DNA from: Collinsella aerofaciens
GTDB lineage: Bacteria > Actinomycetota > Coriobacteriia > Coriobacteriales > Coriobacteriaceae
Length of the DNA stretch: 64,000 nt
Direction of reading: 5' to 3'
Assembly: GCF_009876115.1 (NCBI RefSeq)
Contig: NZ_WWSY01000003.1
Span: forward strand, 1 to 64,000
A program made the position numbers and the translations under genes. Below, one piece after another: positions 54,544 to 63,616 of this stretch. The notes below the pieces were generated by a model that did no database searches, had not been told where the DNA came from, and saw only the letters and a list, made by a program, of their open reading frames with translations. Every line of letters starts with the position of its first letter. The stretch's first letter is position 1.

Positions 54544-55290
54544 CTAGAGGCGGTAGGGGACGCCGCTGCGAATAATGGACTCGCGTACCAGGACATCCAT
54601 CGCATCGAGGGTGATCTCGGGCATCTCGCGATACTTCTGCAACACCGAAAGCTCCGTGCAGGCCAGGATGACGCGGTCGCAGCCGCTACGGGCGAACTCC
54701 CACATCACGCGGTCGAACTTATCCATATCGGGCTCGCGCCCGGCCTTCACATCGTCGTAGATGAGCGACATCACATCGGCCTGACGCTTTTCACTGGGAT
54801 AGACGACCTCAACGCCCGCGGTCTCGCATTCGCGCCCATAGACGTCTGCGCTCACGGTACCGTCGGTGCCCATGATGCCGATCTTGCGCACCGGCTCGGC
54901 CGGCATGCTCAGGTTTGGGTCGAACTCGCACTCCCCCATCACCGCGCCGGCCAGAGCATAGCGCACCGACTCGCGCGGCATGTGGATAATCGGCACCTTC
55001 GTAAACGACTGGATCTGGTCGTAGAAGTAGTGTGACGTGTTGCAGGGAATCGCTATGTGCGAGCAGCCCAGCGACTCGAGCGCTTGGGCGCACTCCTTCA
55101 TGGTCGCCAGCAGCTCGGTATGCTCACCGGTCTTGATGGCCAGCGTGCGGTCGGGCATGGTCGACTTGGAAAGCACCACCATGTCGATATGCTCCTGGTC
55201 GCACGTAGCCGCCGTATGGCGTACTACCTGGTCGTAGTAATACGACGTGGCCTCGGCGCCCATGCCGCCGATAACTCCCAGCTTTTCCAT
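54544..55290 (-). CDS. Aspartate/glutamate racemase family protein
   Basis: The 248-residue protein is a cofactor-independent Asp/Glu racemase homologue with the N-terminal GVIGGMGAEATSYYYDQV and the two catalytic cysteines in AIPCNTSHYF (about residue 84) and ILACTELSVL (about 197). I start at 55290, where AAGGAGGCGGCG precedes the ATG. It follows the ATP-grasp ligase on the same strand. In Enterococcus faecium an aspartate racemase and D-aspartate ligase are neighbours, so aspartate is the likely substrate here. Confidence 0.88.
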   Translation of the reverse strand: MEKLGVIGGMGAEATSYYYDQVVRHTAATCDQEHIDMVVLSKSTMPDRTLAIKTGEHTELLATMKECAQALESLGCSHIAIPCNTSHYFYDQIQSFTKVPIIHMPRESVRYALAGAVMGECEFDPNLSMPAEPVRKIGIMGTDGTVSADVYGRECETAGVEVVYPSEKRQADVMSLIYDDVKAGREPDMDKFDRVMWEFARSGCDRVILACTELSVLQKYREMPEITLDAMDVLVRESIIRSGVPYRL

Positions 55291-55374
55291 CGCCGCCTCC
55301 TTGGTGACGCCCACGCAATTGCGCGTATCATACCCGCGCCCGCCCGATACATACCGGACGGGCGCCACGCTCGT

Positions 55375-56631
55375 CTACTTGTAATACGTCTTGAACAGCT
55401 TATAGTGACGCAGCTTGGTGTGCCACATGCGCAACCAGCGGTTAAAGACAAAGTCTCCCTTCATAAACGAGGGATCGGCGCCCTTGCCCTCCTTGGCAAG
55501 ACGATGTACCTTCGCACGCAGCTCGGGAGCCTTGACGTACTTGTCGACGACGCCCATGGGAACGACCATCCACAGCGCCTCGTCCTGCGCCGTCACAAAC
55601 TCCGGCTCAAACGGGCGATTGAACACATACTCGTCCACCACGTACTTGGCAACGTTAAAGCCGCTGTTGGTTACGTAGTAGTTGCTGCGGCCCTGACGGG
55701 TGTTGAAGTCAAAGAACTTAAACGAGCCATCGCGCTCGTCATACTTGACGTCAAAGTTGGAATAGCCCACAAAGTGAAGGTCCTCGAGCAGCTTGCGCAC
55801 GCCACTCATAAGCTCATCATTGGGCTCGGTGATGATGCAGGCGTGATTACCGACGCCGTGGGGCTGATGCTCCTCGAGCAGCACGTGACCCAGGCACATC
55901 ATGCGAACCTTGCCGTTGCGATCAGAATAGCTGGTAAGCACACGCATGTACTCGTCGTTGCCGGGCACGCGATCCTGCAAAATCAGGTCATCGGTGTAGC
56001 CACTGGCATAGGAATCGCGGATAACCTGCTCCAGCTCGGCGCGGTCGGCAATCTCATAAGCCTTCTTCTGACCCTCGAACTCATGCTGCCACCACATGAT
56101 GCCGTCGGAAGGCTTCAGGATCATCGGGTAGGGGAAGTCAATCTGGTCAAGCACCTCGGCAGGCGCCTCTCCTTGCGTGTTGAGCATCTGCGCAGTAAAG
56201 GTAAACGTATGCGGATAGGGCACGCCGTGCTTCTCGCACAGCTCGTAGAAGATCTCCTTCTTCTGGCACTGCTCAAGCATGCTATAGGGCGCGTAAGGCG
56301 CAACGATGTTATCCGCCAGCTCGTTGGCATCCTTGGCCTGGGCCACCAGGGCAACATAGTTATCGCCGCAGCCCATCAGGACAATCGTCTTGTCGGCATG
56401 TGCCCGAGCGATACCGTTGACGGTCTTAAGCATCACGGGCATGGTGTCGATATCCACGTTAGGCGTGTAGTCGATAATCTGGCTGCGATACGCAGGGCCC
56501 GTCTGATACTTGCCAAAGACCAGGCTCTTGACCTGATACTCCTCGTAGAAGGCGCGCGCCACCGAATACGCGTTGATGTCGCCGCCGAGCAGCACGGGAA
56601 TAAACTCGCGCTCTGTAAACTGCAATGCCAT
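55375..56631 (-). CDS. ATP-grasp carboxylate-amine ligase, D-aspartate ligase-like
   Basis: The 418-residue protein resembles the D-aspartate ligase of E. faecium, which adds D-Asp to the side chain of residue 3 of the peptidoglycan stem to build the cross-bridge. The N-terminal domain starts FIPVLLGGDINAYSVARAFYEEY. The ATP-grasp domain has PMILKPSDGIMWW (about residue 165-177) and the metal-binding end KFFDFNTRQGRSNYYV (about 305-320). The racemase gene directly downstream would supply D-Asp. The function is inferred from family resemblance and context; other amine acceptors are possible. Confidence 0.8.
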   Translation of the reverse strand: MALQFTEREFIPVLLGGDINAYSVARAFYEEYQVKSLVFGKYQTGPAYRSQIIDYTPNVDIDTMPVMLKTVNGIARAHADKTIVLMGCGDNYVALVAQAKDANELADNIVAPYAPYSMLEQCQKKEIFYELCEKHGVPYPHTFTFTAQMLNTQGEAPAEVLDQIDFPYPMILKPSDGIMWWQHEFEGQKKAYEIADRAELEQVIRDSYASGYTDDLILQDRVPGNDEYMRVLTSYSDRNGKVRMMCLGHVLLEEHQPHGVGNHACIITEPNDELMSGVRKLLEDLHFVGYSNFDVKYDERDGSFKFFDFNTRQGRSNYYVTNSGFNVAKYVVDEYVFNRPFEPEFVTAQDEALWMVVPMGVVDKYVKAPELRAKVHRLAKEGKGADPSFMKGDFVFNRWLRMWHTKLRHYKLFKTYYK

Positions 56632-56852
56632 GGAAACTTCCTATCATGAACTGCCCACACGACGGGCGGTCTTTGTGCAACTGATTTATTCTAGCGTGCC
56701 GAGCCGCCGGCACCCAAAGCTCCACCGTATCTATGGCAATCGGCGTAATTATCCAGCACGAAGGCGGCAATCACCGGTGTACGACAACGGGGCAATGAAC
56801 CCACCGTTGTTGTAGGATTCAACATGTTGCCCGCCCCGTCGAAAGATGCACC

Positions 56853-57485
56853 GTGCCCCAGGCTTATCCGATCAACAGCCCCATCATTGACGCCGCAAAG
56901 CGCGAACTTGCGGATCGTGCCCAGACGGCAGCTCCCCTACGCACCGCTAACGACGCTTACAACGGGCCTGCCCGCATCGTCTCAATCAACACGTCGGAGC
57001 ACAAAGGCACGCGTAAGTCACCCGTCGCCGACGGGCACGACACCGTCATCGAGCAGTTTGGCCTCGCCTCCGATGCGCACGCCGGGCATTGGCACCGCCA
57101 GGTTTCCTTTTTAGCTGCAGAGTCTATCCAGACGGCGCAGGCGCGCGGGCTCGATGTGCACGAGGGCGACTTTGGCGAGAACTTCACAACCCAGGGCATC
57201 AACCTGCTCTCGCTCCCCCTGGGAACGCAGCTCAAGATCGGCAGCGAAGTACTCGTCGAAATCAGCCAGATCGGCAAAGTCTGCCACACCCGCTGTGCCA
57301 TCTACTATCTCGCCGGCGACTGCATCTTCCCCCACGAGGGCATTTTTGGCGTCGTGTTGCAGGGCGGAGAAGTCCATATCGGTGACGACATGCAGGTGGT
57401 CAAGCTCGGCGATGGCACCTGTTCCTTCACTCCCGCCGAGGCACTCAAAGAGGTGGAGCAGGCTCGTCGCGAAGGAACCCTGTAG
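56853..57485 (+). CDS. MOSC domain protein
   Basis: The 210-residue protein has an N-terminal extension of about 40 residues and a MOSC domain (about 42-185) with VSINTSEHKGTRK, DAHAGHWHRQVSFL, GDFGENFTTQGI and the conserved cysteine in GKVCHTRCAIYY. MOSC domains bind molybdenum-cofactor sulfur or handle sulfurated oxyanions; some detoxify N-hydroxylated compounds. The start is GTG with a weak ribosome site. It stands alone. Confidence 0.85.
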   Translation: MPQAYPINSPIIDAAKRELADRAQTAAPLRTANDAYNGPARIVSINTSEHKGTRKSPVADGHDTVIEQFGLASDAHAGHWHRQVSFLAAESIQTAQARGLDVHEGDFGENFTTQGINLLSLPLGTQLKIGSEVLVEISQIGKVCHTRCAIYYLAGDCIFPHEGIFGVVLQGGEVHIGDDMQVVKLGDGTCSFTPAEALKEVEQARREGTL

Positions 57486-57610
57486 TTGCAAAACCCCACG
57501 TTGAGATAGCTTTTACAGCCAAGAATCCCGTTGCAACAGGGTGCCGTAACGTTAAAGTTGAACTCTATGGTTTCTCAACAATTCACCATTCCCGCAGGTC
57601 AAGGCCAAAG

Positions 57611-57677
57611 CCTCAAGTTCAACTTGACCCTTTAGAACCTTTAAGGTTCAAGTTGAGGTCGAAAGCAGTAGTAGAAT
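57611..57677 (+). promoter_or_regulatory. Inverted-repeat operator and promoter of the secreted cell-wall protein
   Basis: CCTCAAGTTCAACTTGACC (57611-57629) is a near-perfect dyad close to MerR-type boxes, and a second half, TTCAAGTTGAGG, lies at 57647-57658. TAGAAT at 57672-57677 would be the -10; TTCAAG lies 19 bases before it, the long spacer typical of MerR-controlled promoters. A related site is at 10811-10836. Confidence 0.4.
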
Positions 57678-57719
57678 ACAGCTCGACCAATAACCTACGA
57701 TTGATTGCAGAGGGACTGG

Positions 57720-58853
57720 ATGCAGCATTCGAACCATCGCACCGCAGCGCTCATCGCGTCGAAGCCGGCTCGTATCATCACGAGCGCCGCGCTCGCCGTC
57801 GCGCTGACGGCCACGCCGATGCTCTCCCCCGTCGCGGCCTATGCCGCCTCGCAGGCAACGCAGGATCAGCTTTCCGCCGCCCAGAAAAAAATCGAGGACG
57901 CTACGAGCGCCTACAACGACGCCCGAACCAAGCTCGAAGATCTGCAAAAGCAGATCGACTCCAATGAAGCGAACATCGATAAGATTGAGGCCGAGCTACC
58001 CGAGCAGCAGGCCAAGGCAAGCTCCGCCATGCGCGATCTGTATAAGTACCAGAAGGGCACCAGCCCCATCGTGAGCTTCCTGGTGAACACGCAGAGCTTG
58101 GGTGACTTTATCACCACCTGCAAATACACCAACCAGATTACGAGCTCGAGCGTCGACGAGATCGAAGAGCTTAACAAGATGCAAACCGAGCTCGAGCAAA
58201 ACAAAACCGAGCTCGATCAGGCCAAGTCTCAGCTCGAGGGCGAGCAAAAGAATGCCGAGGACGCGCTGGCCCAGGCGCAGCAGCTCCGCAGCGAGGCGCA
58301 GGCAAAGGCCGAGCAGGAAAATGCCGCCGAACTGGCTAAGCTCGAGGCCGACAAAGCCGCTGCCGCCGAGAAGATCTCGGGTACCGGCGTGAGTGGCAAT
58401 AACTCCAACAGTCAGGCCACCAACTCCAACACCACCATCGACACCACGGTGAACAACTCCAACAGCGGCAATTCCGATTACGACTCGTTCATTAACGAGT
58501 GGACGAGCCGCATCGACAACTACCTCGCCGGTTCCCCCATGGCAGGCCAGGGCTATAACTTTGCCGTCGCCGCCTGGAATACCGGCGTCGATCCCCGTTG
58601 GTCCCCCGCCATCGCCTGCATCGAGAGCAGCAAGGGCCTCTATTGCGCCGGCTCCTATAACGCCTGGGGCTGGAGTGCCCGCGGCGGTGGTTGGCGTAGC
58701 TTTGGCAGCTGGAGCGAGGGTGTCTCCGCCCACGTTGCCTACCTGGGCGCCAACTATGGCTCCACGCTTACCCCGGCAGCAGCCAAGAAGTACTGCCCGC
58801 CCACGTGGCAGGACTGGTACAACAAGGTCGCTTCCCAGATGAACCGCATTTAG
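57720..58853 (+). CDS. Secreted coiled-coil protein with lysozyme-like C-terminal domain
   Basis: The 377-residue protein has a long signal peptide (about residues 1-43, ending AAYAAS), a CwlO/EnvC-like coiled coil (about 45-220) with many Lys, Glu and Gln, an Asn/Ser-rich linker (about 222-252) and a C-terminal domain with GVDPRWSPAIACIESSKGL, whose glutamate fits the lysozyme/transglycosylase fold. It is probably a peptidoglycan hydrolase with an autoinhibitory coiled coil, as in FtsEX-regulated enzymes. I start at 57720, with GAGGGACTGG upstream. Confidence 0.8.
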   Translation: MQHSNHRTAALIASKPARIITSAALAVALTATPMLSPVAAYAASQATQDQLSAAQKKIEDATSAYNDARTKLEDLQKQIDSNEANIDKIEAELPEQQAKASSAMRDLYKYQKGTSPIVSFLVNTQSLGDFITTCKYTNQITSSSVDEIEELNKMQTELEQNKTELDQAKSQLEGEQKNAEDALAQAQQLRSEAQAKAEQENAAELAKLEADKAAAAEKISGTGVSGNNSNSQATNSNTTIDTTVNNSNSGNSDYDSFINEWTSRIDNYLAGSPMAGQGYNFAVAAWNTGVDPRWSPAIACIESSKGLYCAGSYNAWGWSARGGGWRSFGSWSEGVSAHVAYLGANYGSTLTPAAAKKYCPPTWQDWYNKVASQMNRI

Positions 58854-58872
58854 GCTCGCAAGCCTCAACTGC

Positions 58873-58898
58873 AAAGGGCCCCAAACGGGGCCCTTTTT
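58873..58898 (+). terminator. Terminator after the secreted cell-wall protein
   Basis: AAAGGGCCCC (58873-58882) pairs with GGGGCCCTTT (58887-58896), followed by TT. Confidence 0.75.
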
Positions 58899-58905
58899 CG
58901 TATAT

Positions 58906-60399
58906 CTAGGAGACGACGCCCGTCGCGTTGCCGATAACAACAACGACGCACATGACGGCAAACATAAACCCGAGCGCCTTGAACCATAGTTCGACAAAGG
59001 CGCCTCCCCGATACCGATCGAGCACGGGAAAGCGACGCCGAAGCCTGCGGCGGTCGAGCATACCAAACGTAATAAGCAGCACCAGGCCATCGACCATAAA
59101 GAAATACTCAAGTGCCAAAAACCACGTTGGATAGTTTCTGTTTTCGCCCGTCGGCGTAAATACCGCAAAATGGCTGCCCATCAGCAGCAACAATGTTGTC
59201 GCATAGACGCATCCATTCCATATGCGCCCCACGGGCTCGGGGATACGCGAGAGCAGACGCGCACATTTGGACATCACAGGAGAGACGATCGAACGCCGGT
59301 TTGCAGAAGACGGAAGCGTGAGGGCAACCGGCTGCTGTACCCGCTGCACCTGTGACGCCGCGACCCGGGGCACACTGGCAGCAGAAAAGGTCGCGGGCGA
59401 CGGTGCAGGGAGACATAGCTCATACGCCGCACGCGCAGCATGCCCCAGTGCCTTTGCACTCGCAAAGCGCTTAGCCGGATCGAGCGCCATCGCCATGCAA
59501 ACCGCATCGGCAAGCGGGGTTGGCATACCGTACGTCTCGCATTGCTCACGTATGTCCCGCCCCGGTTTGGGGTCAGTTCCCGTCAGGCAAAAGAACAGCA
59601 GTGCGCCAAGCGCGTAAATATCGCTGCGGACACTCGTCTGCCCAAACCCAAACTGCTCGGGCGGCGCATAGGAACGCGTGCCAAACTTGACGGTGTCGGC
59701 GTCGGCGCCGTCACGCCAGACACGCGCAATCCCCAAATCAATAATCACCAACGAGGAAAAGGTCATGCCGGCATCGGGCGCATACCTCACGCCCGATACG
59801 ATGATGTTCGAGGGTTTAAGGTCGCGGTGGATTACCGGTACCCCCGGCTCCCCCGCAGCTGCAAAACCAGCATGCAGCTCGCCCACCGCTTCACACAGAA
59901 CGGGATACAGACCGCGGGCATAATCGGTCGTCGCCCCCAAGCGTCCCACCAACGCCTCGAGTGTCTCGCCTTCGACATACTCCATCACCACGTCGAGCTC
60001 GTCGCCCACACGGCGGCAATCGACGATTCGGGGCAAGTGCTCAAAACGACGACCGGCGCGCTGGGCCGCAAACAGGCGCTCATATGCTCCGCCAATCTGC
60101 ACCGAAGCATCGATGCGCTTGCGGACAAAGGGGCCGAGAGACCCGCCACCAGAGCCCTCAAAATAGACGAGTTCGGTCGTCTCGACATCCGAGAGCTTGA
60201 GCACGCGCTCCACACGATAGCTGTCATCGCGGTCGAGCGACGCCAAATGCTCGACGAGCGAAGCAGTCAGCTCATCATCGGAATATGTTGGGCTCTGAGT
60301 ATCCATAGCGTCCATCATAACGCAGGGCGCGGACACCCCGTGTTGTCCGCGCCCCGTTCGTTTGCATGGTTGTTCTGGTGACACCGCCGGCTCAGCCAT
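58906..60399 (-). CDS. Membrane-bound Ser/Thr protein kinase
   Basis: The 497-residue protein has a Hanks-type kinase domain (about residues 60-320) with HRDLKPSNII as catalytic loop, IIDLGIAR as the DFG-like motif (DLG) and GTRSYAPPEQF as the activation segment; the lysine in VRKRID may be the ATP-site lysine, though the glycine loop is unusual (EGSGGGSLGPF). A linker follows, then two to three membrane helices (about 395-490) and no PASTA domains. It starts seven bases after a small helix-turn-helix gene. Start uncertain; an internal ATG pair at residues 28-29 is possible. Confidence 0.84.
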   Translation of the reverse strand: MAEPAVSPEQPCKRTGRGQHGVSAPCVMMDAMDTQSPTYSDDELTASLVEHLASLDRDDSYRVERVLKLSDVETTELVYFEGSGGGSLGPFVRKRIDASVQIGGAYERLFAAQRAGRRFEHLPRIVDCRRVGDELDVVMEYVEGETLEALVGRLGATTDYARGLYPVLCEAVGELHAGFAAAGEPGVPVIHRDLKPSNIIVSGVRYAPDAGMTFSSLVIIDLGIARVWRDGADADTVKFGTRSYAPPEQFGFGQTSVRSDIYALGALLFFCLTGTDPKPGRDIREQCETYGMPTPLADAVCMAMALDPAKRFASAKALGHAARAAYELCLPAPSPATFSAASVPRVAASQVQRVQQPVALTLPSSANRRSIVSPVMSKCARLLSRIPEPVGRIWNGCVYATTLLLLMGSHFAVFTPTGENRNYPTWFLALEYFFMVDGLVLLITFGMLDRRRLRRRFPVLDRYRGGAFVELWFKALGFMFAVMCVVVVIGNATGVVS

Positions 60400-60405
60400 C
60401 GGCCA

Positions 60406-60828
60406 CTAACTCACCGTTTCCTCGCCAAAGCGATACAGCTCTTCATTGACCTTTTGGGGGCTACAGCCACGGTCGATGCAAAAGATAATGATTGCATCGC
60501 GACGGTCCTTGCAGTTGAGGACGCTTACCCCGGCAGCTGTCAGAGCGCGGTTGGTCTCCTTGAGCGTCAACGCCATTGCAAAGGCAATCTGCAGCACCTT
60601 ATTACGGCTTGGGTGGCGTGCACCGGTAAAAATCTGATAACCAAAAGTCTCGTTGAGGTCGGCCATGCGCACCACGCGCGAGCGCTCTAAGCCCTTTTCC
60701 TGCAGCAGCTGCTTAAGGTAGTCCGAAAGCGACGGGGCGGCAAAGTCGTGTTCTTTGATATAGCCATCGATGTTTGGCGCGTCGAGGAGCTCATTGAGCA
60801 ACTCGTCCGTCAGCTTTTTATCGGGCAT
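60406..60828 (-). CDS. Helix-turn-helix protein paired with the kinase
   Basis: The 140-residue protein has an XRE-like helix-turn-helix core (about residues 32-100: LSDYLKQLLQEKGLERSRVV, ADLNETFGYQIFTGARHPSRNKVLQIA) and a C-terminal part with two cysteines. It lies directly before the Ser/Thr kinase gene on the same strand, with a seven-base gap. It may be a kinase substrate or set kinase specificity. The HTH lacks the usual hydrophobic periodicity at some positions, so DNA binding is not certain. Confidence 0.7.
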   Translation of the reverse strand: MPDKKLTDELLNELLDAPNIDGYIKEHDFAAPSLSDYLKQLLQEKGLERSRVVRMADLNETFGYQIFTGARHPSRNKVLQIAFAMALTLKETNRALTAAGVSVLNCKDRRDAIIIFCIDRGCSPQKVNEELYRFGEETVS

Positions 60829-60867
60829 ACGACCTCACCTCCCATACGGCGCAACGGTAGCGACATG

Positions 60868-61410
60868 CTAGGCCAGCACCCAGCTTGCAGTGGCAGACTT
60901 ATCAAACATGTTGGCAAAATACAGTGCCTTCTTGATATCGCCATCAAAGTAGATATTGCCCGCCACGGAGCCACCGGCGGCGAGGGTACCAGACTGTAGC
61001 TCATCGGAGCCCTCGCTGTAATAACCCTGATTCTGTTGAGCACCGTTGGCGTCCTCGCCCTTCCAGTCGTAGATATTGTAATCTGCGCCCTCATCGCCAT
61101 TGTTGACGTACGTGACGTGAATACCCGTCATGGTCGAACCGTCAAAATTTGTGAGACCGGGCTGGATGGAATCGACGACGACGGAAAGGCCAGCAGTCGT
61201 GGTCACCGTCGTGCCAACAGCCAGGTCAGTCGTAGGCTGCTCTTCCTTCTTCGCCTCTTCCTTCTTGTCGCCATCGCCGGCGTCCTCGGTGACGGTCGCC
61301 TTATCGCTACCACAACCGGCAAGAAGACCGGCAGTCCCCAAGGCGACGGTGGCGAATGCGCCCAGTGCAGCGCGACGGCTCAGCAGCACTTCGTTTTCGA
61401 GCTTTTTCAT
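60868..61410 (-). CDS. Lipoprotein with DUF4352-like domain
   Basis: The 180-residue protein has a signal with a twin-arginine-like SRRAALGAFA (residues 11-20) and a lipobox LLAGC (Cys33), then an acidic/lysine-rich linker (about 38-62) and an immunoglobulin-like beta domain similar to DUF4352 (about 63-180). It should be anchored to the outer face of the membrane. Function unknown. GGAAGGATGC lies close to the ATG. Confidence 0.78.
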   Translation of the reverse strand: MKKLENEVLLSRRAALGAFATVALGTAGLLAGCGSDKATVTEDAGDGDKKEEAKKEEQPTTDLAVGTTVTTTAGLSVVVDSIQPGLTNFDGSTMTGIHVTYVNNGDEGADYNIYDWKGEDANGAQQNQGYYSEGSDELQSGTLAAGGSVAGNIYFDGDIKKALYFANMFDKSATASWVLA

Positions 61411-61574
61411 AATGCATCCTTCCTACGATCCGGCTACCGCGCCGGCACACAGCACATCGTAGGAGGGACTAAACTTGAATTCATTAGCCGAGAGCTAAGG
61501 TTGCGGTAAACGGCCAATGCAGTTATCCAAACGCCGAGCAAACGCACTTTGCACGACCGTCTGCTGGCAACGCA

Positions 61575-61913
61575 TCAACCCACCGTGACGGATTCCCCAG
61601 TAAAGGCACTGATCATCAACAGGACAAAGAACACCAGGTAGCTGGCACTCAGCGGGTACGCAATGATCAAGAAGGCGACCCATCCAACATTGGTCTTGCC
61701 ATCGGCACGACGTTGCTCGCGAGAACGGCACAGCCAGACCGTCACGCCAATGGCCACAATCAACAGCACAAGTGCTGCCGCGGCCAGTCCAGCAAGCGCA
61801 AACATCACGCCAATGCTCACAGCAATAACCGGAAGCAGTAGCAAGCCACACCCGCATCCACCCGGACTATATACGGAAGACTGTCGGCGTCGCCTCATCG
61901 CCGCCCCCATCAT
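61575..61913 (-). CDS. Small membrane protein of unknown function
   Basis: The 112-residue product has a basic N-terminus (MRRRRQ), a glycine/cysteine stretch (PGGCGCG) and three hydrophobic segments (about residues 22-42, 43-62 and 78-106). The start is either 61913 or the ATG at 61898, which follows GATGGGGGCGGCG. It lies ten bases after the HigA-like gene, so the two are likely co-transcribed. I do not recognise a family. Confidence 0.6.
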   Translation of the reverse strand: MMGAAMRRRRQSSVYSPGGCGCGLLLLPVIAVSIGVMFALAGLAAAALVLLIVAIGVTVWLCRSREQRRADGKTNVGWVAFLIIAYPLSASYLVFFVLLMISAFTGESVTVG

Positions 61914-61922
61914 CTTTGAGCA

Positions 61923-62264
61923 CTACAGTGCGATGGCCTGCTGAACAGGAACGATCTTATCGAGTTCCGGTTCGATCCGCCTTTTCTCGGCCTCAAGGTC
62001 AAACGCTACCTGAGCGCGCAGCCAATAACCATCCGTCAGGCCAAAATAACGGCAAAGACGGAGGTCGGTGTCGGCCGTCACGCGACGTTTTCCCAAGACA
62101 ATCTGCCCGATACGCTGAGCCGGAATCCCGGTCTCTTTCGCAAGGCGATATTGAGAAATGCCCATGGGAACAAGAAACTCCTCTTTGAGAAGCTCACCAG
62201 GAGTCGCCGGCGACAACAAATCGGCCGAAGTCTCATCACTTGTGATAATCGACGATTTCGACAT
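61923..62264 (-). CDS. HigA-family antitoxin-like XRE regulator
   Basis: The 113-residue protein matches the HigA/VapI family: TPGELLKEEFLVPMGISQYRL, then AKETGIPAQRIGQIVLGKRRVTADTDLRLCRYFGLTDGYWLR, a complete XRE helix-turn-helix (about residues 30-85). HigA usually follows a HigB toxin gene. Upstream, between 62265 and 62428, there is no room for HigB and no frame for it, so this is an orphan. I start at 62264 with GGAGATGG upstream. Confidence 0.82.
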   Translation of the reverse strand: MSKSSIITSDETSADLLSPATPGELLKEEFLVPMGISQYRLAKETGIPAQRIGQIVLGKRRVTADTDLRLCRYFGLTDGYWLRAQVAFDLEAEKRRIEPELDKIVPVQQAIAL

Positions 62265-62428
62265 TCCAAGCCATCTCCTGTCTCCACTCAAAACAGACCC
62301 GATAGCGCTCATTACGATGCAATCATAGTATCGCCTTACGTTAGTAACGTCAAACGTTTCTACAGACTTACATCTCTATTATATCGTACGTTTGTTCGTG
62401 TTTTCTAGAACAAATAGTCCTTCACGCC

Positions 62429-63616
62429 TTAGTCAAGCAAAAGCAGTCGTTTGTAGACATCGAGGCCCTTGAGCAGGATTTCCTCGTCAAAGAGCATGGT
62501 ATCAGTATGCAGGGCACTCGTAGCATAGGCGGGGCAGCCCTCGGCGTCGCTCGGATTATCCTGCCCGACAGGAACGCCCGTGCCCAGCAAGAAGAACACG
62601 CCCGGCAGATGGCGCTGATAGAACGCGAAATCCTCGGCAATTAGCAGCGGCTCGTCCACAAGTTGCAGCTCGGACAAGGCAGGCGCAATGTGGGCGAACA
62701 GCTCGGGGTCGTTATCGACCGGCGGATAGCCCTCGGCAAAATCGAGACCGTACGTGCAGCCCGTTGCAGCGCATGCCTCGTCGAGTACACGGCGCACGCC
62801 CTCGCGCGCGCGGTCGAACATGTCGTCCGTAAACACACGCAGACTGCCGGCCACATGGGCCTCCCCCGCCACCGCATTGCAAACGGTACCAGCCTGCAGC
62901 AGGCCAAATTTGCCGATACAGGGCTCGTCGGTGCCCAGCTCGTCCATCAGCTCGCGCTCGGCAACCAAAAACTTCGCTGCCGCCAACGCGGCATCGTGCG
63001 ATTCCTCGACTGGAACGCCGTAGGTCTTGGCGATATGGATGCTCGCGCCATGGATATGAATGTGCGTCTCGCTTGAGCGCGCCAGCAGCGGACCGGAACA
63101 GCTCGCCAACGTGCCGGCGGGCAAATCGGGCCATACGTGGAAGCCAAAGATGCGATCCGCCCCGTAGCGCTCGAATACGCCGCTCTCACACACCGTCTTG
63201 GCGCCACCGGTCGTTTCCTCGGCCGGCTGAAACACAAAGAGCACGTTGCGCTTGATGGCACCCGGCTGCTCACGAATCGTGCGATCGACATACGTCGCGG
63301 CGGCAAGCACCATGGCCATGTGACCGTCGTGACCGCACGCATGCATCTTACCGGGATGCGTCGAGGCAAAGGCCGCGCCCGTTGCCTCCGCGATGGGCAG
63401 GGCGTCCATGTCGGCGCGAATCGCCGTGGCATGCGCGGCGCCCGTGCCGGCATCGAAGAAAGCGCAGACGCAGCTGGGGCACGGATGGGTCACCTCGCAG
63501 GCGAGCGGAGCGAGCGCGCCCTCGATATAGGCGATGGTTTGAGGAAGATCGAAATCGAGCTCCGGAATGCGATGCAGGTCGCGCCGATAGCGACGAAGTT
63601 CTTGGAGCTCGGTCAT
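62429..63616 (-). CDS. M20-family amidohydrolase
   Basis: The 395-residue protein belongs to the M20D group of N-acyl-amino acid or peptide amidohydrolases (HipO/AbgB-like). Metal ligands are visible in ADMDALPI, MHACGHDGHMAM (about residue 100) and FQPAEETTGGAK (about 138), with ALHTDTMLF near the end; a lid domain lies between. Such enzymes release amino acids or diaminopimelate from acyl forms. I start at 63616, after GAAAGGAACCTTT; a longer frame to 63862 has no coding character and crosses a riboswitch on the other strand. Confidence 0.88.
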   Translation of the reverse strand: MTELQELRRYRRDLHRIPELDFDLPQTIAYIEGALAPLACEVTHPCPSCVCAFFDAGTGAAHATAIRADMDALPIAEATGAAFASTHPGKMHACGHDGHMAMVLAAATYVDRTIREQPGAIKRNVLFVFQPAEETTGGAKTVCESGVFERYGADRIFGFHVWPDLPAGTLASCSGPLLARSSETHIHIHGASIHIAKTYGVPVEESHDAALAAAKFLVAERELMDELGTDEPCIGKFGLLQAGTVCNAVAGEAHVAGSLRVFTDDMFDRAREGVRRVLDEACAATGCTYGLDFAEGYPPVDNDPELFAHIAPALSELQLVDEPLLIAEDFAFYQRHLPGVFFLLGTGVPVGQDNPSDAEGCPAYATSALHTDTMLFDEEILLKGLDVYKRLLLLD

